A stretch of 42,186 bases of DNA from an uncultured Acidobacteriota bacterium (GCA_902826515.1 CADEFD010000035.1:1-42186); one strand, 5' to 3'; counted from the stretch's first letter, positions 31,384 to 40,653 are shown. The notes: a model not told the origin generated them from the sequence alone. Numbers and translations: made by a program.

Positions 31384-32294
31384 GCGCCCGTCCTTTCGCG
31401 GCCGAGATCCCGGTGCCGCACGCGGGCGGTCACGCCGCGCACGCCGCCGAGCGCCCGCCGCAGCGCCTCGGCGATGTAGACCGAACGGTGGCGCCCGCCG
31501 GTGCAGCCGATGGCCACGGTGAGGTAACTCTTCCCTTCCGCGATGTACTGCGGCACGAGGAACTTGAGGAGCGAGGTGAGGCGCTTCAGCAGCTGCCCCG
31601 CCGCCGCCTGCTTCTCGAGGAACGCGGCCACCGGACGGTCGCGCCCGGTCTGCGGCCGCAGCGCCGGGATGAAGTGCGGATTGGGCAGGAACCGCACGTC
31701 GAACACCAGGTCGGCGCCGAGGGGCAGGCCGTGCTTGAAGCCGAAACTTTCGAAGGTGAGCACGAGCGTGGCGCGCTGCTTGCGATCGCGCGACATGTCG
31801 AGGAAGACGTGGCGCAGCTCGTGCACCGTCAGGTCCGACGTGTCGACGATCTCGTCGGCCATGGCGCGGATGCGGCCCATCTTGCGGCGTTCGAGCGCGA
31901 TGGCGTCGGCGATCGGTTCGTCGGGCGCGATCGGATGCGGGCGGCGCGTCTCGCTGAAGCGCCGGTGCAATACGGCCGGGCTCGCCTCGAGGAAGATGAG
32001 CGACGGAGCGACGTCGGCGGCGGCGCGCAGCCGCGCGTAGACGGCCGGGAACGCCGAGAGGAACCGCTTCTCGCGGATGTCGACGACCACCGCGACGCGG
32101 GCCAGCGCGTCGTCGGTGCGATGCAGCGCATGCAGCTCCGGCAGCAGCTCCACCGGCAGATTGTCCACGCAGTAGTAGCCGAGGTCCTCGACGGCGTGAA
32201 TCGCCTGCGACTTGCCGGCGCCCGAGAGGCCGGTGATGACGAGGAAGTCGGCGCGCGACGGCCGCGCGGTGAGTTTCGGCGGACGTTTGCTCAT
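31380..32294 (-). CDS. rapZ: RapZ-type nucleotide-binding protein
   Basis: This 304-residue P-loop protein has Walker A GLSGAGKS at 22-29, YYCVDNLPVELLPEL and FLEASPAVLHRRFSETRRPH. The C-terminal domain has SFGFKHGLPLGADLVFDVRF and IGCTGGRHRSVYIAE. In enterobacteria RapZ senses amino-sugar metabolites and directs RNase E to a small RNA. Whether that holds outside enterobacteria is unknown; elsewhere the family is called YvcJ or ATPase. It lies between hprK and EIIA-Man with ATGA overlaps on both sides. The amino-sugar salvage cluster in the same window is worth noting. Confidence 0.92.
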   Translation of the reverse strand: MSKRPPKLTARPSRADFLVITGLSGAGKSQAIHAVEDLGYYCVDNLPVELLPELHALHRTDDALARVAVVVDIREKRFLSAFPAVYARLRAAADVAPSLIFLEASPAVLHRRFSETRRPHPIAPDEPIADAIALERRKMGRIRAMADEIVDTSDLTVHELRHVFLDMSRDRKQRATLVLTFESFGFKHGLPLGADLVFDVRFLPNPHFIPALRPQTGRDRPVAAFLEKQAAAGQLLKRLTSLLKFLVPQYIAEGKSYLTVAIGCTGGRHRSVYIAEALRRALGGVRGVTARVRHRDLGRERTGA

Positions 32295-33295
32295 GCGGCG
32301 CCTCCGGCCTCGAGTTCGTCGGAGTCGTCGGGATCGTCGTGACCGCTCGCCATGCGGGCGAGCCGGGCGTCGAGGGCGCTCACGAAGTCGCGCGCCGTGT
32401 GGATGCCGCGGGCGCGCAGCAGCTGGTTGCGGGCCGCCACCTCGACGAGCGTCGCCACCGTGCGGCCGGGCGCCACCGGCATCGTCACCTTGGGCACGCG
32501 CAGGCCGAGCAGGTCATGGTGGATGTCGTCGAGCCCGAGGCGATCGTAGTTCCGGGCGGTGTCCCACCGTTCGAGTTCGACGACGAACTCGACGCGCTTC
32601 GAGGTGCGGGTGGACGCCACGCCGAAGAGATCGCGCACGTTGACGAGGCCGAGGCCGCGGATCTCCATCACGTAGCGCGTGGCGGCGGGCGCCGTGCCGA
32701 TGATGACCGTCTCGGCGCGGCGGCGGATTTCCACGGTGTCGTCGGCGACCAGGCGGTGGCCGCGGCCGATGAGGTCGAGCGCGCACTCGCTCTTGCCGAT
32801 GCCGCTCTCGCCGATGAGCAGTACGCCCAGGCCGAGCACGTCCATCAGCACGCCGTGCACGACCTCGCGCGAGGCCAGCCGGTCTTCGAGCATCGACATC
32901 AGCTTGCCGATGGCGAGCGGCGTCGAGATGGCCGTGCGCAGCAGCGGCACGCCGGCGGCATCGGCGGTCGCGGCGATCTCCGGCGGCAGCGTCAGATCGG
33001 TCGAGATGAGCACGCACGGCACGCCGGCGGCGAACGAGCGCGTGAGGGCGTCGGTGCGGGCCTCGGACGTCAGGCTCATCAGATAGCGGATCTCACTGTC
33101 GCCATAGATGAGCACGCGGCCCGGGCGCAGGTACTCGTGGTACCCGGCAAGGGCGAGGCCGGTCTTCTGGATGTAGGGGCTCGTGATCGATCGGTCGAGC
33201 CCGTTGGCGCCCGCGATGAGTTCCAGGCCGAGCCCGTAGGCGTCGGCGCGGCCGCGCAGCAGATGTCCCACCGTGACGACGGGCGGAGGCGGCAT
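32291..33295 (-). CDS. hprK: HPr kinase/phosphorylase
   Basis: This 334-residue bifunctional enzyme adds and removes phosphate on Ser46 of HPr. It has an N-terminal domain (1-130), then VVHGVLMDVLGLGVLLIGES with a conserved His, Walker A GESGIGKS at 162-169, RLVADDTVEI at 181-190 and the family signature MEIRGLGLVNVRDLFG. It overlaps rapZ by ATGA and is 15 nt downstream of rpoN. The gene that often lies between rpoN and this block (hpf) is absent. Confidence 0.93.
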   Translation of the reverse strand: MPPPPVVTVGHLLRGRADAYGLGLELIAGANGLDRSITSPYIQKTGLALAGYHEYLRPGRVLIYGDSEIRYLMSLTSEARTDALTRSFAAGVPCVLISTDLTLPPEIAATADAAGVPLLRTAISTPLAIGKLMSMLEDRLASREVVHGVLMDVLGLGVLLIGESGIGKSECALDLIGRGHRLVADDTVEIRRRAETVIIGTAPAATRYVMEIRGLGLVNVRDLFGVASTRTSKRVEFVVELERWDTARNYDRLGLDDIHHDLLGLRVPKVTMPVAPGRTVATLVEVAARNQLLRARGIHTARDFVSALDARLARMASGHDDPDDSDELEAGGAA

Positions 33296-33310
33296 GACTC
33301 GTGGGGGCGG

Positions 33311-34744
33311 TTAGTACAGGACCTTGCGCTGGTTCGAGGTGGGGATGCGAAGCTCTTCGCGGTACTTCGCGATGGTGCGGCGCGCCAGCACGAGACCTTC
33401 CCGCTGCAGGATGCTGACGATCTTCGAATCGCTGAGCGGCTTCCTGGGGTCTTCGGCCTCGATGATCTTCTTGATGCGCTGCTTGATCGTGACCGACGAC
33501 ACCGCGTCGCCGTAGGAGCTGCTGATGCCGCTGTGGAAGAAGTACTTCATCTCGAACACGCCCTGGGGCGTGTGCATGTACTTGTTCGTGACGACGCGGC
33601 TCACCGTGGATTCGTGCATCCCGATGTCGTTGGCGACGTCGCGCAGCACGAGCGGCCGCAGGTGTTCGATGCCGTGGTCGAGGAAGTCGCGCTGGAAGTT
33701 GATGATGCTCGTGGCGACCTTCTGGATGGTCTTCTGCCGTTGCTCGACCGACTTCAGCAGCCAGCGCGCGGCGTTGAAGCGCTCCTTCACGTAGGAGCGG
33801 GTGTCGGCGTCGGCCTGGTCCTTGTCGAGCAGGCGCTTGTACGACGAGCTGATGCGCAGCTGCGGCAGGCCGTCGTCGTTCAGCACGGCCACGTACTGGT
33901 CCTCCACCTTGAGGATATAGACGTCCGGCATGACGTACTCGGGCTGGCGCGCGTTGTAGCGGGCACCCGGTTTCGGGTCGAGGTGGCGGATGACCTCGAT
34001 GTGCTCGCGCAGGTCGTCGATGCTCATGCCCATCTTGCGCGAGAGCTCGGGAATCTGGTGGTTCTGCAGGAGCCGCAGGTGGTCGGTGACGATGCGTTCG
34101 GTGGGCGTGCCTTCGAGGCCGAGGGCGCGCAGCTGCAGGGTCAGGCACTCCTGCAGGTCGCGGGCGGCGACGCCGGTCGGGTCGAAGCCCTGCACGAGGC
34201 GCAGCACCTGCTCCACCGTGTCGATCGGCCACGGGCCCATCTGGGCGATCTCGCTGACCGAGGCGACGAGTTCGCCGTTGTCGTCGAGGTTGCCGATGAT
34301 GGCCGAGCCGATGGCCCGCTCCGTCGGGTCGTCCGACTTGAGCGAGAGCTGCCATTCGAGGTGGTCGGTCAGTGACGACCCCGTCGAGAGCGTGTTTTCG
34401 ATGGGCGGCAACTCCTTCACCTCCGTGGGCACCCGCGAGCGGTAGCCGTCGTCGAGGTATTCGCTGAAGAAGTACTCGTAGTCGTTGTCTTCCCAGTTGT
34501 CGGCCTTGCCCTCGGCGCGCTGGGCGTCCTGCTCGTCGGCCTTGTCGGTCGCCGGCTGGGCCTCGGCAGCCTGGAGGTCCTCGCTGGAGATCTCTTCGAG
34601 GAGGGGGTTTTCGACCACCTCCTGATTGAGCATGTCCGCGAGCTCGAGCGTCGACATCGGCAGCAGCTTGATCGCCTGCTGGAGCGACGGCGTCAGGATG
34701 AGCTTTTGCGAGAGCTTCGCTTGGAGCTTCTGGTGAATGGCCAT
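33311..34744 (-). CDS. rpoN: RNA polymerase sigma-54 factor
   Basis: This is a 477-residue sigma factor. Region I (1-50) is Gln/Leu-rich (QKLQAKLSQKLILTPSLQQA). Region II is acidic (about 50-110). The core-binding domain spans ~115-300. The C-terminal DNA-binding part includes ESTVSRVVTNKYMHTPQGVF and the RpoN box ARRTIAKYRE (454-463). It needs an AAA+ activator; none is encoded in the window. A predicted extended -10 promoter (34793-34801) gives a ~41-nt leader with an 8-bp hairpin, so rpoN may be expressed separately from lptB. The ending NQRKVLY is close to normal. Confidence 0.94.
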   Translation of the reverse strand: MAIHQKLQAKLSQKLILTPSLQQAIKLLPMSTLELADMLNQEVVENPLLEEISSEDLQAAEAQPATDKADEQDAQRAEGKADNWEDNDYEYFFSEYLDDGYRSRVPTEVKELPPIENTLSTGSSLTDHLEWQLSLKSDDPTERAIGSAIIGNLDDNGELVASVSEIAQMGPWPIDTVEQVLRLVQGFDPTGVAARDLQECLTLQLRALGLEGTPTERIVTDHLRLLQNHQIPELSRKMGMSIDDLREHIEVIRHLDPKPGARYNARQPEYVMPDVYILKVEDQYVAVLNDDGLPQLRISSSYKRLLDKDQADADTRSYVKERFNAARWLLKSVEQRQKTIQKVATSIINFQRDFLDHGIEHLRPLVLRDVANDIGMHESTVSRVVTNKYMHTPQGVFEMKYFFHSGISSSYGDAVSSVTIKQRIKKIIEAEDPRKPLSDSKIVSILQREGLVLARRTIAKYREELRIPTSNQRKVLY

Positions 34745-34755
34745 GGACGTTGCCG

Positions 34756-34777
34756 GGGAGCCCAGACAGGGGCTCCC
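34756..34777 (-). promoter_or_regulatory. Hairpin in the rpoN leader
   Basis: GGGAGCCC (34756-34763) and GGGCTCCC (34770-34777) form a perfect 8-bp stem around AGACAG, ending 12 nt before the rpoN ATG. There is no T-run. It could hinder ribosome access or stabilise the mRNA end. Confidence 0.45.
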
Positions 34778-34792
34778 AAGGCCCGAACTGAG

Positions 34793-34801
34793 ATTCTAGC
34801 A
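34793..34801 (-). promoter_or_regulatory. Predicted extended -10 promoter of rpoN
   Basis: TGC TAGAAT on the minus strand (5/6 match) lies between the lptB stop and rpoN. The predicted start is near 34786. No good -35 is visible, which is usual for extended -10 promoters. Confidence 0.45.
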
Positions 34802-34838
34802 GCCCTTTGCAAGAATCGTGACAGGCAAAACGACTGGC

Positions 34839-35564
34839 TCAGGCGAGACGGAAGTCCTGCCCGAGGTAGATTCGCCGGACCTCGTCATCCGAAGCCAGCG
34901 CCTGGGGGGTGCCGGCCTTGAAGATCGTGCCGTCGGTCACGATGTAGGCCCGGTCGGTAATCCGCAGCGTCTCGCGCACGTTGTGGTCGGTGATGAGCAC
35001 GCCAATCCCGCGCGCCTTCAGCTGGAAGATGATCTGCTGGATGTCGGAGATGGCGATGGGGTCGATGCCGGCGAAGGGCTCGTCGAGCAGGATGAACCGC
35101 GGCGACATCACGAGCGCGCGGGTGATCTCGGCGCGCCGCCGCTCGCCGCCCGAGAGCGTGTAGGCGGCGGATTTCGCCAGGTGCGTCAGCCCCAGTTCGG
35201 CGAGCAGATCGGCCAGGCGCCGCCGGCGCTCGGCGGCGGAAATCGGCAATGTTTCGAGGATGGCGAGCAGGTTCTGTTCGACCGTCAGCCCGCGGAAGAT
35301 CGACGGCTCCTGCGGCAGGTAGCCGACGCCCTTGCGGGCGCGGACGTACATCGGGTCGTCGGTGACGTCGTGTTCGTCGAGCAGCACACGTCCGCTGTCC
35401 GGCGCGACGAGGCCAACCGTCATGTAGAACGTCGTCGTCTTGCCGGCGCCGTTCGGGCCGAGCAGGCCCACCACTTCCCCGGCGGAGATCTCGAGGCTGA
35501 CGCCGCGCACGACGGTGCGCCCGTTGTAACTCTTCGTGAGGGCGTCCGTGCGCAGCGTGGCCAT
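34839..35564 (-). CDS. lptB: LPS export ABC transporter ATP-binding protein LptB
   Basis: This is a 241-residue ATPase, the same length as E. coli LptB. It has Walker A GPNGAGKT (36-43), Q-loop LPQEPSIF (83-90), signature LSGGE (137-141), Walker B FILLDEP (157-163) and switch His194. An LptB dimer powers LptF/LptG to move LPS along the LptC-LptA bridge. ATG 35564 gives the standard N-terminus. A GTG at 35618 overlaps the stop of the upstream gene (GTGA) and would add an 18-residue Pro/Ala-rich leader; translational coupling from there is possible. Confidence 0.93.
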   Translation of the reverse strand: MATLRTDALTKSYNGRTVVRGVSLEISAGEVVGLLGPNGAGKTTTFYMTVGLVAPDSGRVLLDEHDVTDDPMYVRARKGVGYLPQEPSIFRGLTVEQNLLAILETLPISAAERRRRLADLLAELGLTHLAKSAAYTLSGGERRRAEITRALVMSPRFILLDEPFAGIDPIAISDIQQIIFQLKARGIGVLITDHNVRETLRITDRAYIVTDGTIFKAGTPQALASDDEVRRIYLGQDFRLA

Positions 35565-35614
35565 CGTGGCGGCAGGTGGCGTGGCGGTGGCGGGACCGGG
35601 GGACGGGAGTGGGG

Positions 35615-37708
35615 TCACGGCGGTGGCGGCTCGCAGGCGCCGCCGCCCGTGGTCACGGTGCGGGCCGCTTCGTTGCCGTCGACGATGAGCTTACCGGCCG
35701 TGCCGAAGAAGGTCAACGTCCGGCCCGTGGTGACGCGGCACGCCTCGGTGAAGCGTACCGGCGCCCCGGTGAGCACATACCGCTCATCCGCTGCGTGGTA
35801 GACGAGCTTCGCGCCGCGGGCATCGCGCGCGGCGACCCGGGCCTCGACCGCGCCGTCGCCGTCGATGCGCTCGAGCGTGCGGCTGGCCGAGGCCAGCACG
35901 AGCACGATGCGATCGGCCTTGAGGTCCCCCTGCGGCCCGCTCATCTGGGCGTTGGTGGTGTAGGTGGCCGTGCGGGCGGCATCGTCGTAGCGCAACGTCT
36001 GGCCCCGCGCGATGGTGCCGCGGGCCGGCGTGCCGGTGCCGGCCGCAGCGGCGAGGTTGAGCGTGGAGGTGACGCCGCCCGAGGCGGTCAGATCGCCGCG
36101 CTGCTCGTCGAGGGCCACCGACTCGGCGCGGATGTCGGTTGCCCCCTGCCACAGGCGCGCCCGGCCGGTGTAGGTGGCCTTGCGCGTCTGGCTGTCGTAT
36201 TCGAGCGCCGCGGCGCTCGCAAAGAGCGGCTGGTCGTCGGCGAGCAGCGCCGGCGTGCGGGCGGTGCCGCTGCCGGCGCGGGTCGCGGCCGGCTGCATCA
36301 CGCTCGAGACCGCGCCCGTGGCCGAGACGGCGTTGGTGGCGAGCCCGATCGCGATGTCGGTGGCTTCCACCTGCAGCCCGGTGTCGGTCACGCGCGGCGC
36401 GGCGCCAGGCTTGCCCACGAGCACCAGGCGATCTTCGGCCATGAGGTAGCGCGCCTCGGCGGCCGTCGCCTTGAGCGAGCCGTCCTCGAAGACCGTATCG
36501 CCGCCGAAGTTCGCGCGTTCGGCGGCGCCGGCGGCCGAGAGCGCGAGTGTCAGCGTGGAGGACTTCGCGAGCCGTGTCGGCGGCGTGCGGCTCGTGCCGC
36601 CCTCGCGGAAATCCACGTGGCCGCTGAAGCGCATCGCGGTCAGGCCGGCACCGGCCGCGCCGTCGCCGGTCAGTTCGTCGGCGCGAATCGTGCGGGCCGG
36701 CACCGTGCCGGCCGACGGCAGCGACACCTGCAGGCGTTCGCGGGCGACCAGATTGGTAATGGCGCCGTCCGGGCCGAGGGCGAGATCCACGAACTCGGCC
36801 GCCAGGCGCTGTCCGGGCTGCCCTGGCGCGGCGCCGGCAAGCGTGATGCTCGCGTTCCCGGACAGCGTCACGTGCTGCACCGTGCGGCCATCGTCGGCGT
36901 AATCGAGGTTGATGTCGCGCGCCTCCATGGCGCGCAGGCTGCCGAAGCCGGTACCGCCGGTGATGCGGGCGCTGCCGCGCAGTTCCATCGCGTCGGGCTC
37001 GTCGCGATCGGGCAGCAGGTAGACCATCATGTCGTCGGCGGCGAAGGTCTGGCCGGGCCGCGTCACGCGCGCCTGCCGCTCGAGGCGCATGTAGCGGTCG
37101 CGGCGCGCTTCGCCGAAGGCGCCGGCGGTGACATCCATGTCGCCGGTGGTGTCGTTGCCGGCGACGTGCGCCACGGCCTGATCGAGCACCCACATGGTGT
37201 CGCGCTGTTTGTCGTAGGTGAAGCCCACGCCCTTGCCGTGGGTCTTGCCCCGCTCGAAGGTCACCGGCCCCGGCGCCCGGAGGATGCCCTCACCCTTCGA
37301 GTAGCTGGCGGTCGGCGTCTTCGCCACGAGGCCGTCGGCGGAGGTCAGCCGCACGTCGCCCTGCATGTCGATCGACCCCTGCCCGGGGCCGACCGTGCCC
37401 TCCTTCGCCGTGATGACGAAGCGGCGGTTGCCGGGCCGGGTGACGGTCGCGGTCATGTCGTGCGCGACCGACCGGCCGTCGGAGTACTGCACCTGCTCGC
37501 GGAACTCGAGCGCGAAGTCCTGGCGCTGGCCGCTCGTCTGCTCGGCCTCGCCGGACGTGACCCGCGCCGTGACCGTGGGCGCGAGCGGCGTCACCGGCGG
37601 CGCCGGCGGCGGCGTGCGGCGGCCACTCGTGAGCCAATAGGCGCTCACCGCGACCCCTAGGGCCACGGCTCCCGCAATCAGGCGCCCTCGGCGTTGCCAT
37701 GACGTCAC
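35615..37708 (-). CDS. Large LptC/LptA-type (OstA-like) LPS transport protein, probable fusion
   Basis: This is a 697-residue protein. One N-terminal membrane helix (about residues 9-26, [17 protein letters not shown]) is followed by a periplasmic region rich in OstA/LptC repeats (for example [37 protein letters not shown] and DNLDYAD-like strands). The C-terminal half contains LptA-like modules ([18 protein letters not shown] region, [20 protein letters not shown]). E. coli uses two small proteins (LptC ~190, LptA ~185 aa); here both seem joined, with additional beta-jellyroll sequence. The open frame extends to 37906, but GAGGA (37721-37717) 8 nt before GTG 37708 supports this start. It sits directly before lptB. 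Confidence 0.82.
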   Translation of the reverse strand: MTSWQRRGRLIAGAVALGVAVSAYWLTSGRRTPPPAPPVTPLAPTVTARVTSGEAEQTSGQRQDFALEFREQVQYSDGRSVAHDMTATVTRPGNRRFVITAKEGTVGPGQGSIDMQGDVRLTSADGLVAKTPTASYSKGEGILRAPGPVTFERGKTHGKGVGFTYDKQRDTMWVLDQAVAHVAGNDTTGDMDVTAGAFGEARRDRYMRLERQARVTRPGQTFAADDMMVYLLPDRDEPDAMELRGSARITGGTGFGSLRAMEARDINLDYADDGRTVQHVTLSGNASITLAGAAPGQPGQRLAAEFVDLALGPDGAITNLVARERLQVSLPSAGTVPARTIRADELTGDGAAGAGLTAMRFSGHVDFREGGTSRTPPTRLAKSSTLTLALSAAGAAERANFGGDTVFEDGSLKATAAEARYLMAEDRLVLVGKPGAAPRVTDTGLQVEATDIAIGLATNAVSATGAVSSVMQPAATRAGSGTARTPALLADDQPLFASAAALEYDSQTRKATYTGRARLWQGATDIRAESVALDEQRGDLTASGGVTSTLNLAAAAGTGTPARGTIARGQTLRYDDAARTATYTTNAQMSGPQGDLKADRIVLVLASASRTLERIDGDGAVEARVAARDARGAKLVYHAADERYVLTGAPVRFTEACRVTTGRTLTFFGTAGKLIVDGNEAARTVTTGGGACEPPPP

Positions 37709-37799
37709 GACACGTGTCCTCGACTCATGGTGACGGATAGGCGGGAGGGGCGCAAGCCGCGCGCCTCGGGGCCGGCGGCCCGGCGGGCGGAGCCGCGGT

Positions 37800-39515
37800 T
37801 CACCCGCGGCGCGCGTCCGACAGCCGCAGTTCCGTGTAGGTGTTGCCGTTGAACTCGTTCTGTTCGAGCGCGTAGGCCACTTCGAGGCCGCTCCCGGCGC
37901 CGGCAATCACACTTTCCTTCTCGACCGCATTCCAGGCGATGGCGCGGAAAGTTTTGCCGCGCTGGCGCAGCGACATCTTGAGATGGCGCTCCTTGAGGCG
38001 GCGCGGTCCGTCCACCACCTCGACACCGGCCGCGGTGAAGAGCGGCTTCGGATTGGCGAGGCCGAACGGCGCCATCGCCATGAGATCGCTCACAACTTTC
38101 GGCGTGAGCGCGTCGAAGTCGAGCGGCCCGTCGAGCGACAGATTCGGGCGCAGATCGTCGGGCCCGAGCATGGCGTGCGCGAAGTCGTTCACCGCGCGGC
38201 GGAATTCCGGAATGCGCGCGGCGTCGAGCTGCAGGCCCGCCGCCTGTTTGTGCCCGCCGAAACGCTGCAGCATCGGCGCGCACGATTCGAGCGCGGCCAG
38301 CACGTCGAAACCGGGGATGCTGCGGCACGAGCCGTGCGCCACGCCGTGTTCCACCGAGAGCACGATGGCCGGCCGGTAGTAGGCGTCCACGAGCTTCGAG
38401 GCGACGATGCCGATGACGCCGCGGTGCCAGCCCTCGCCGCCGACCACGAGCACGGTGTGGGCGCCGATGTCGGGGTCGGTCTCGACCGCCTTCTTCGCCG
38501 CGGTCACGATGTCGAGTTCCTCGCTGCGGCGTTTCGTGTTCTCGGCGTCGAGCTGCTGGGCGAGCGCCTGCGCTTCACCGGCGAGCGCCTCGTCCGAGGC
38601 GAGCAGCAGCCGGGTGGCGATGTCGGCGCTGGCCATGCGGCCGGCCGCGTTCACGCGCGGCGCGACCATGAAGGCGATGTGGTAGGCGTCGATGGTCTTG
38701 CCGGCGAGCCCCGAGACGTCGAGCAGCGCACGCAGGCCGACCTTGTGCGGACCGCGCGTGAGCTGCTCCAGCCCGAGCTTGGCGATGACGCGATTCTCGC
38801 CGACGAGCGGCACGACGTCGGCCAGCGTGCCGATGGCGGCGATCTTCACGAAGGCGTTCAGCCAGCCGTCCTTGCCGGCCTTCTGGCAGAGCCCCTGCAC
38901 GAGCTTCAGCGCCACGCCGACGCCGGCCAGGTTCTTGTCGGGATACCGGCAGTCGGCGCGCTTCGGATTCACGACCGCGACGGCCTTCGGCAGTTCGGTG
39001 TCGGGTTCGTGATGGTCGGTGATGATGAGGTCGATGCCGAGTTCGGTGGCGCGCCGCGCCGCCTCGGGCGCGCGGATGCCGCAGTCGACCGACACGATCA
39101 CCCTGGCGCCCTCGGCGTGCAGGCGCTCGATCGACGCCGGCTGCAGGCCGTACCCATCGCGCAGCCGTTCGGGGATGAAGTGCGTGACGTCGGCGCCCAG
39201 CAGCTCGAGGGCGCGGCGCAGGATCACCGTGGAAGTCACGCCGTCCACGTCGTAGTCGCCGTGCACGACGATCCGCTCGCGACGGGCCGCCGCGGCGAGC
39301 AGCCGGTCGACGGCCGGGGCGAGATCCGTCATGAGCCACGGGTCGTGCAGGTGCGAGAGCGCCGGGCGCAGGAACCGATCGGCGAGTTCGGGTTCGCAGT
39401 GGCCGCGAATGGCCAGCAGCCGCGCGACCACGGGCGACAGGCCCAGCTCGCGCTCGAGCCGCGTCGCGGCGGCCTCGTCGCAGGGCCGTGGCTTCCAGAC
39501 GAGCGGAGGGGCCAC
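37800..39515 (-). CDS. recJ: Single-stranded-DNA-specific exonuclease RecJ
   Basis: This 571-residue DHH-family 5'-3' exonuclease acts in recombination and mismatch repair. Catalytic motifs are HGDYDVDG (85-92), VSVDCGIR with Asp144, and ITDHHEPD (DHH at 167-169). The DHHA1 domain has a GGHKQAAGL motif. The C-terminal OB domain follows. The length matches the family. It starts with GTG at 39515, only 3 nt beyond the end of the inverted-repeat element at 39519-39686, so its translation-initiation region lies at the foot of a long possible hairpin. No Shine-Dalgarno is evident. Confidence 0.93.
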   Translation of the reverse strand: MAPPLVWKPRPCDEAAATRLERELGLSPVVARLLAIRGHCEPELADRFLRPALSHLHDPWLMTDLAPAVDRLLAAAARRERIVVHGDYDVDGVTSTVILRRALELLGADVTHFIPERLRDGYGLQPASIERLHAEGARVIVSVDCGIRAPEAARRATELGIDLIITDHHEPDTELPKAVAVVNPKRADCRYPDKNLAGVGVALKLVQGLCQKAGKDGWLNAFVKIAAIGTLADVVPLVGENRVIAKLGLEQLTRGPHKVGLRALLDVSGLAGKTIDAYHIAFMVAPRVNAAGRMASADIATRLLLASDEALAGEAQALAQQLDAENTKRRSEELDIVTAAKKAVETDPDIGAHTVLVVGGEGWHRGVIGIVASKLVDAYYRPAIVLSVEHGVAHGSCRSIPGFDVLAALESCAPMLQRFGGHKQAAGLQLDAARIPEFRRAVNDFAHAMLGPDDLRPNLSLDGPLDFDALTPKVVSDLMAMAPFGLANPKPLFTAAGVEVVDGPRRLKERHLKMSLRQRGKTFRAIAWNAVEKESVIAGAGSGLEVAYALEQNEFNGNTYTELRLSDARRG

Positions 39516-39518
39516 CTG

Positions 39519-39686
39519 CTAGCAGCCCGTGGAGCAAGTCCCGGCGAGCACCGAGACCGATGAGGCGCGCCGATCGCGAGGCGCGACAACTGAGAATACC
39601 GGCCTGTATTCGAAGGCGGAGCAACGAAGCGCGCGGTGATGCATCATCGGTCGAATGCCGTCGGGACTTGCTCCACGGGCTGCTAG
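39519..39686. mobile_element. MITE-like element with perfect inverted ends and CTAG target duplication
   Basis: The outer 25 bp on each side (39519-39543 and 39662-39686) are perfect inverted repeats, including a CTAG at each end. Inside these, GACCGATGA (39555-39563) pairs with TCATCGGTC (39644-39652), GCGCGC pairs with GCGCGC, and GAATAC/GTATTC (39594-39599/39606-39611) forms an apical hairpin. The whole 168 bp can fold into one long stem. Removing bases 39523-39686 rejoins accA and recJ with TAG-CAG-GTG, i.e. the accA stop three bases before the recJ start. CTAG duplication is known for IS5-type elements. No transposase is encoded. Confidence 0.75.
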
Positions 39687-40639
39687 GCCTCGATGATGCC
39701 GACGCGGCCCATCGTGCGGAACTTCTGGTAGCGCCGCTCCAGCCGCTCGTCGGAGCCGAGCGCGCCGATGTCGGCCAGGGCTTTCGTGAGGGCGGCGTCG
39801 AGGAACTGGCCCGCCGCGGCCGGATCGGTGTGGGCGCCGCCGGCCGGCTCCTTCACGATCTCGTCGATGATGCCGAGGCCGATGAGATCGGGCGCCGTGA
39901 TCTTGAGCGCCTCCGCGGCCTGGATCTTCCGGTTGGTGTCGCGCCAGAGGAGTGCCGCGCAGCCCTCCGGCGGAATCACGCTGTAGACCGCGAACTGGTG
40001 CATGAGGATGCGGTCGCCCACGGCGATGCCGAGCGCGCCGCCGCTGCCGCCCTCGCCGTGCACGACGACGATGATCGGCACGTCGAGCACGGCCATCTCG
40101 CGCAGGTTCACGGCAATCGCCTCGGCGACGCCGCGTTCCTCCGACTCGATGCCGGGATACGCCGCCGGGGTGTCGACGAAACACACGATCGGGCGGCCGA
40201 ATTTCTCGGCGAGCTGCATCGCGCGCAGCGCCTTGCGGTAGCCCTCGGGCCGCGCGTAGCCGAAGTTCCGGTAGATCTTCTGCTTGGTGTCGCTGCCCTT
40301 CTGGTGCCCGACCACCATCACCGGCCGGCCGTGATACACGGCCGGGCCGGCCACGATGGCGTGGTCGTCGGCGAAGCGGCGGTCGCCGCGGATCTCGACG
40401 AAATCGGTGAAGAGCTGCTCCACGTAGTCGAGGGTCGTCGGCCGCGCCGGGTGGCGGGCCACGAGCACGCGCTGCCACGGCGTGAGCGACTCGTAGAGTT
40501 CCGAACGGATGGACTGGATGCGGTCGCGCAGCCGGGCGATGTCGCGCTGCCGGTCGAGCGTCGAGGGCAGCATCGACAGCGCCTCGATTTCCTTCTGCAG
40601 GACGCCGATCGGTTCTTCGAAGTCGAGGAGGTCAGCCAT
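39683..40639 (-). CDS. accA: Acetyl-CoA carboxylase carboxyltransferase subunit alpha
   Basis: This 318-residue protein forms, with AccD, the carboxyltransferase that makes malonyl-CoA for fatty acid synthesis. Family marks are LPSTLDRQRDIARLRDRI, FTDFVEIRGDRRFADDHAIV, GHQKGSDTKQKIYRNFG, FVDTPAAYPGIESEERG and GEGGSGGALGIAVGD. Length and C-terminus (KFRTMGRVGIIEA) are normal. The stop codon is formed inside the CTAG of the inserted element. It lies 14 nt downstream of dnaE, so the two are probably one operon; dnaE-accA adjacency is seen in many bacteria. Confidence 0.95.
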   Translation of the reverse strand: MADLLDFEEPIGVLQKEIEALSMLPSTLDRQRDIARLRDRIQSIRSELYESLTPWQRVLVARHPARPTTLDYVEQLFTDFVEIRGDRRFADDHAIVAGPAVYHGRPVMVVGHQKGSDTKQKIYRNFGYARPEGYRKALRAMQLAEKFGRPIVCFVDTPAAYPGIESEERGVAEAIAVNLREMAVLDVPIIVVVHGEGGSGGALGIAVGDRILMHQFAVYSVIPPEGCAALLWRDTNRKIQAAEALKITAPDLIGLGIIDEIVKEPAGGAHTDPAAAGQFLDAALTKALADIGALGSDERLERRYQKFRTMGRVGIIEA

Positions 40640-40653
40640 CGGTCCGCTCTAGT

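Noticed and set aside
39519..40478. Minus-strand frame overlapping accA and ending inside the inverted-repeat element
   Set aside because: Most of it is out of frame over accA. Its tail is encoded by the repeat and probably recurs with it without being a gene.
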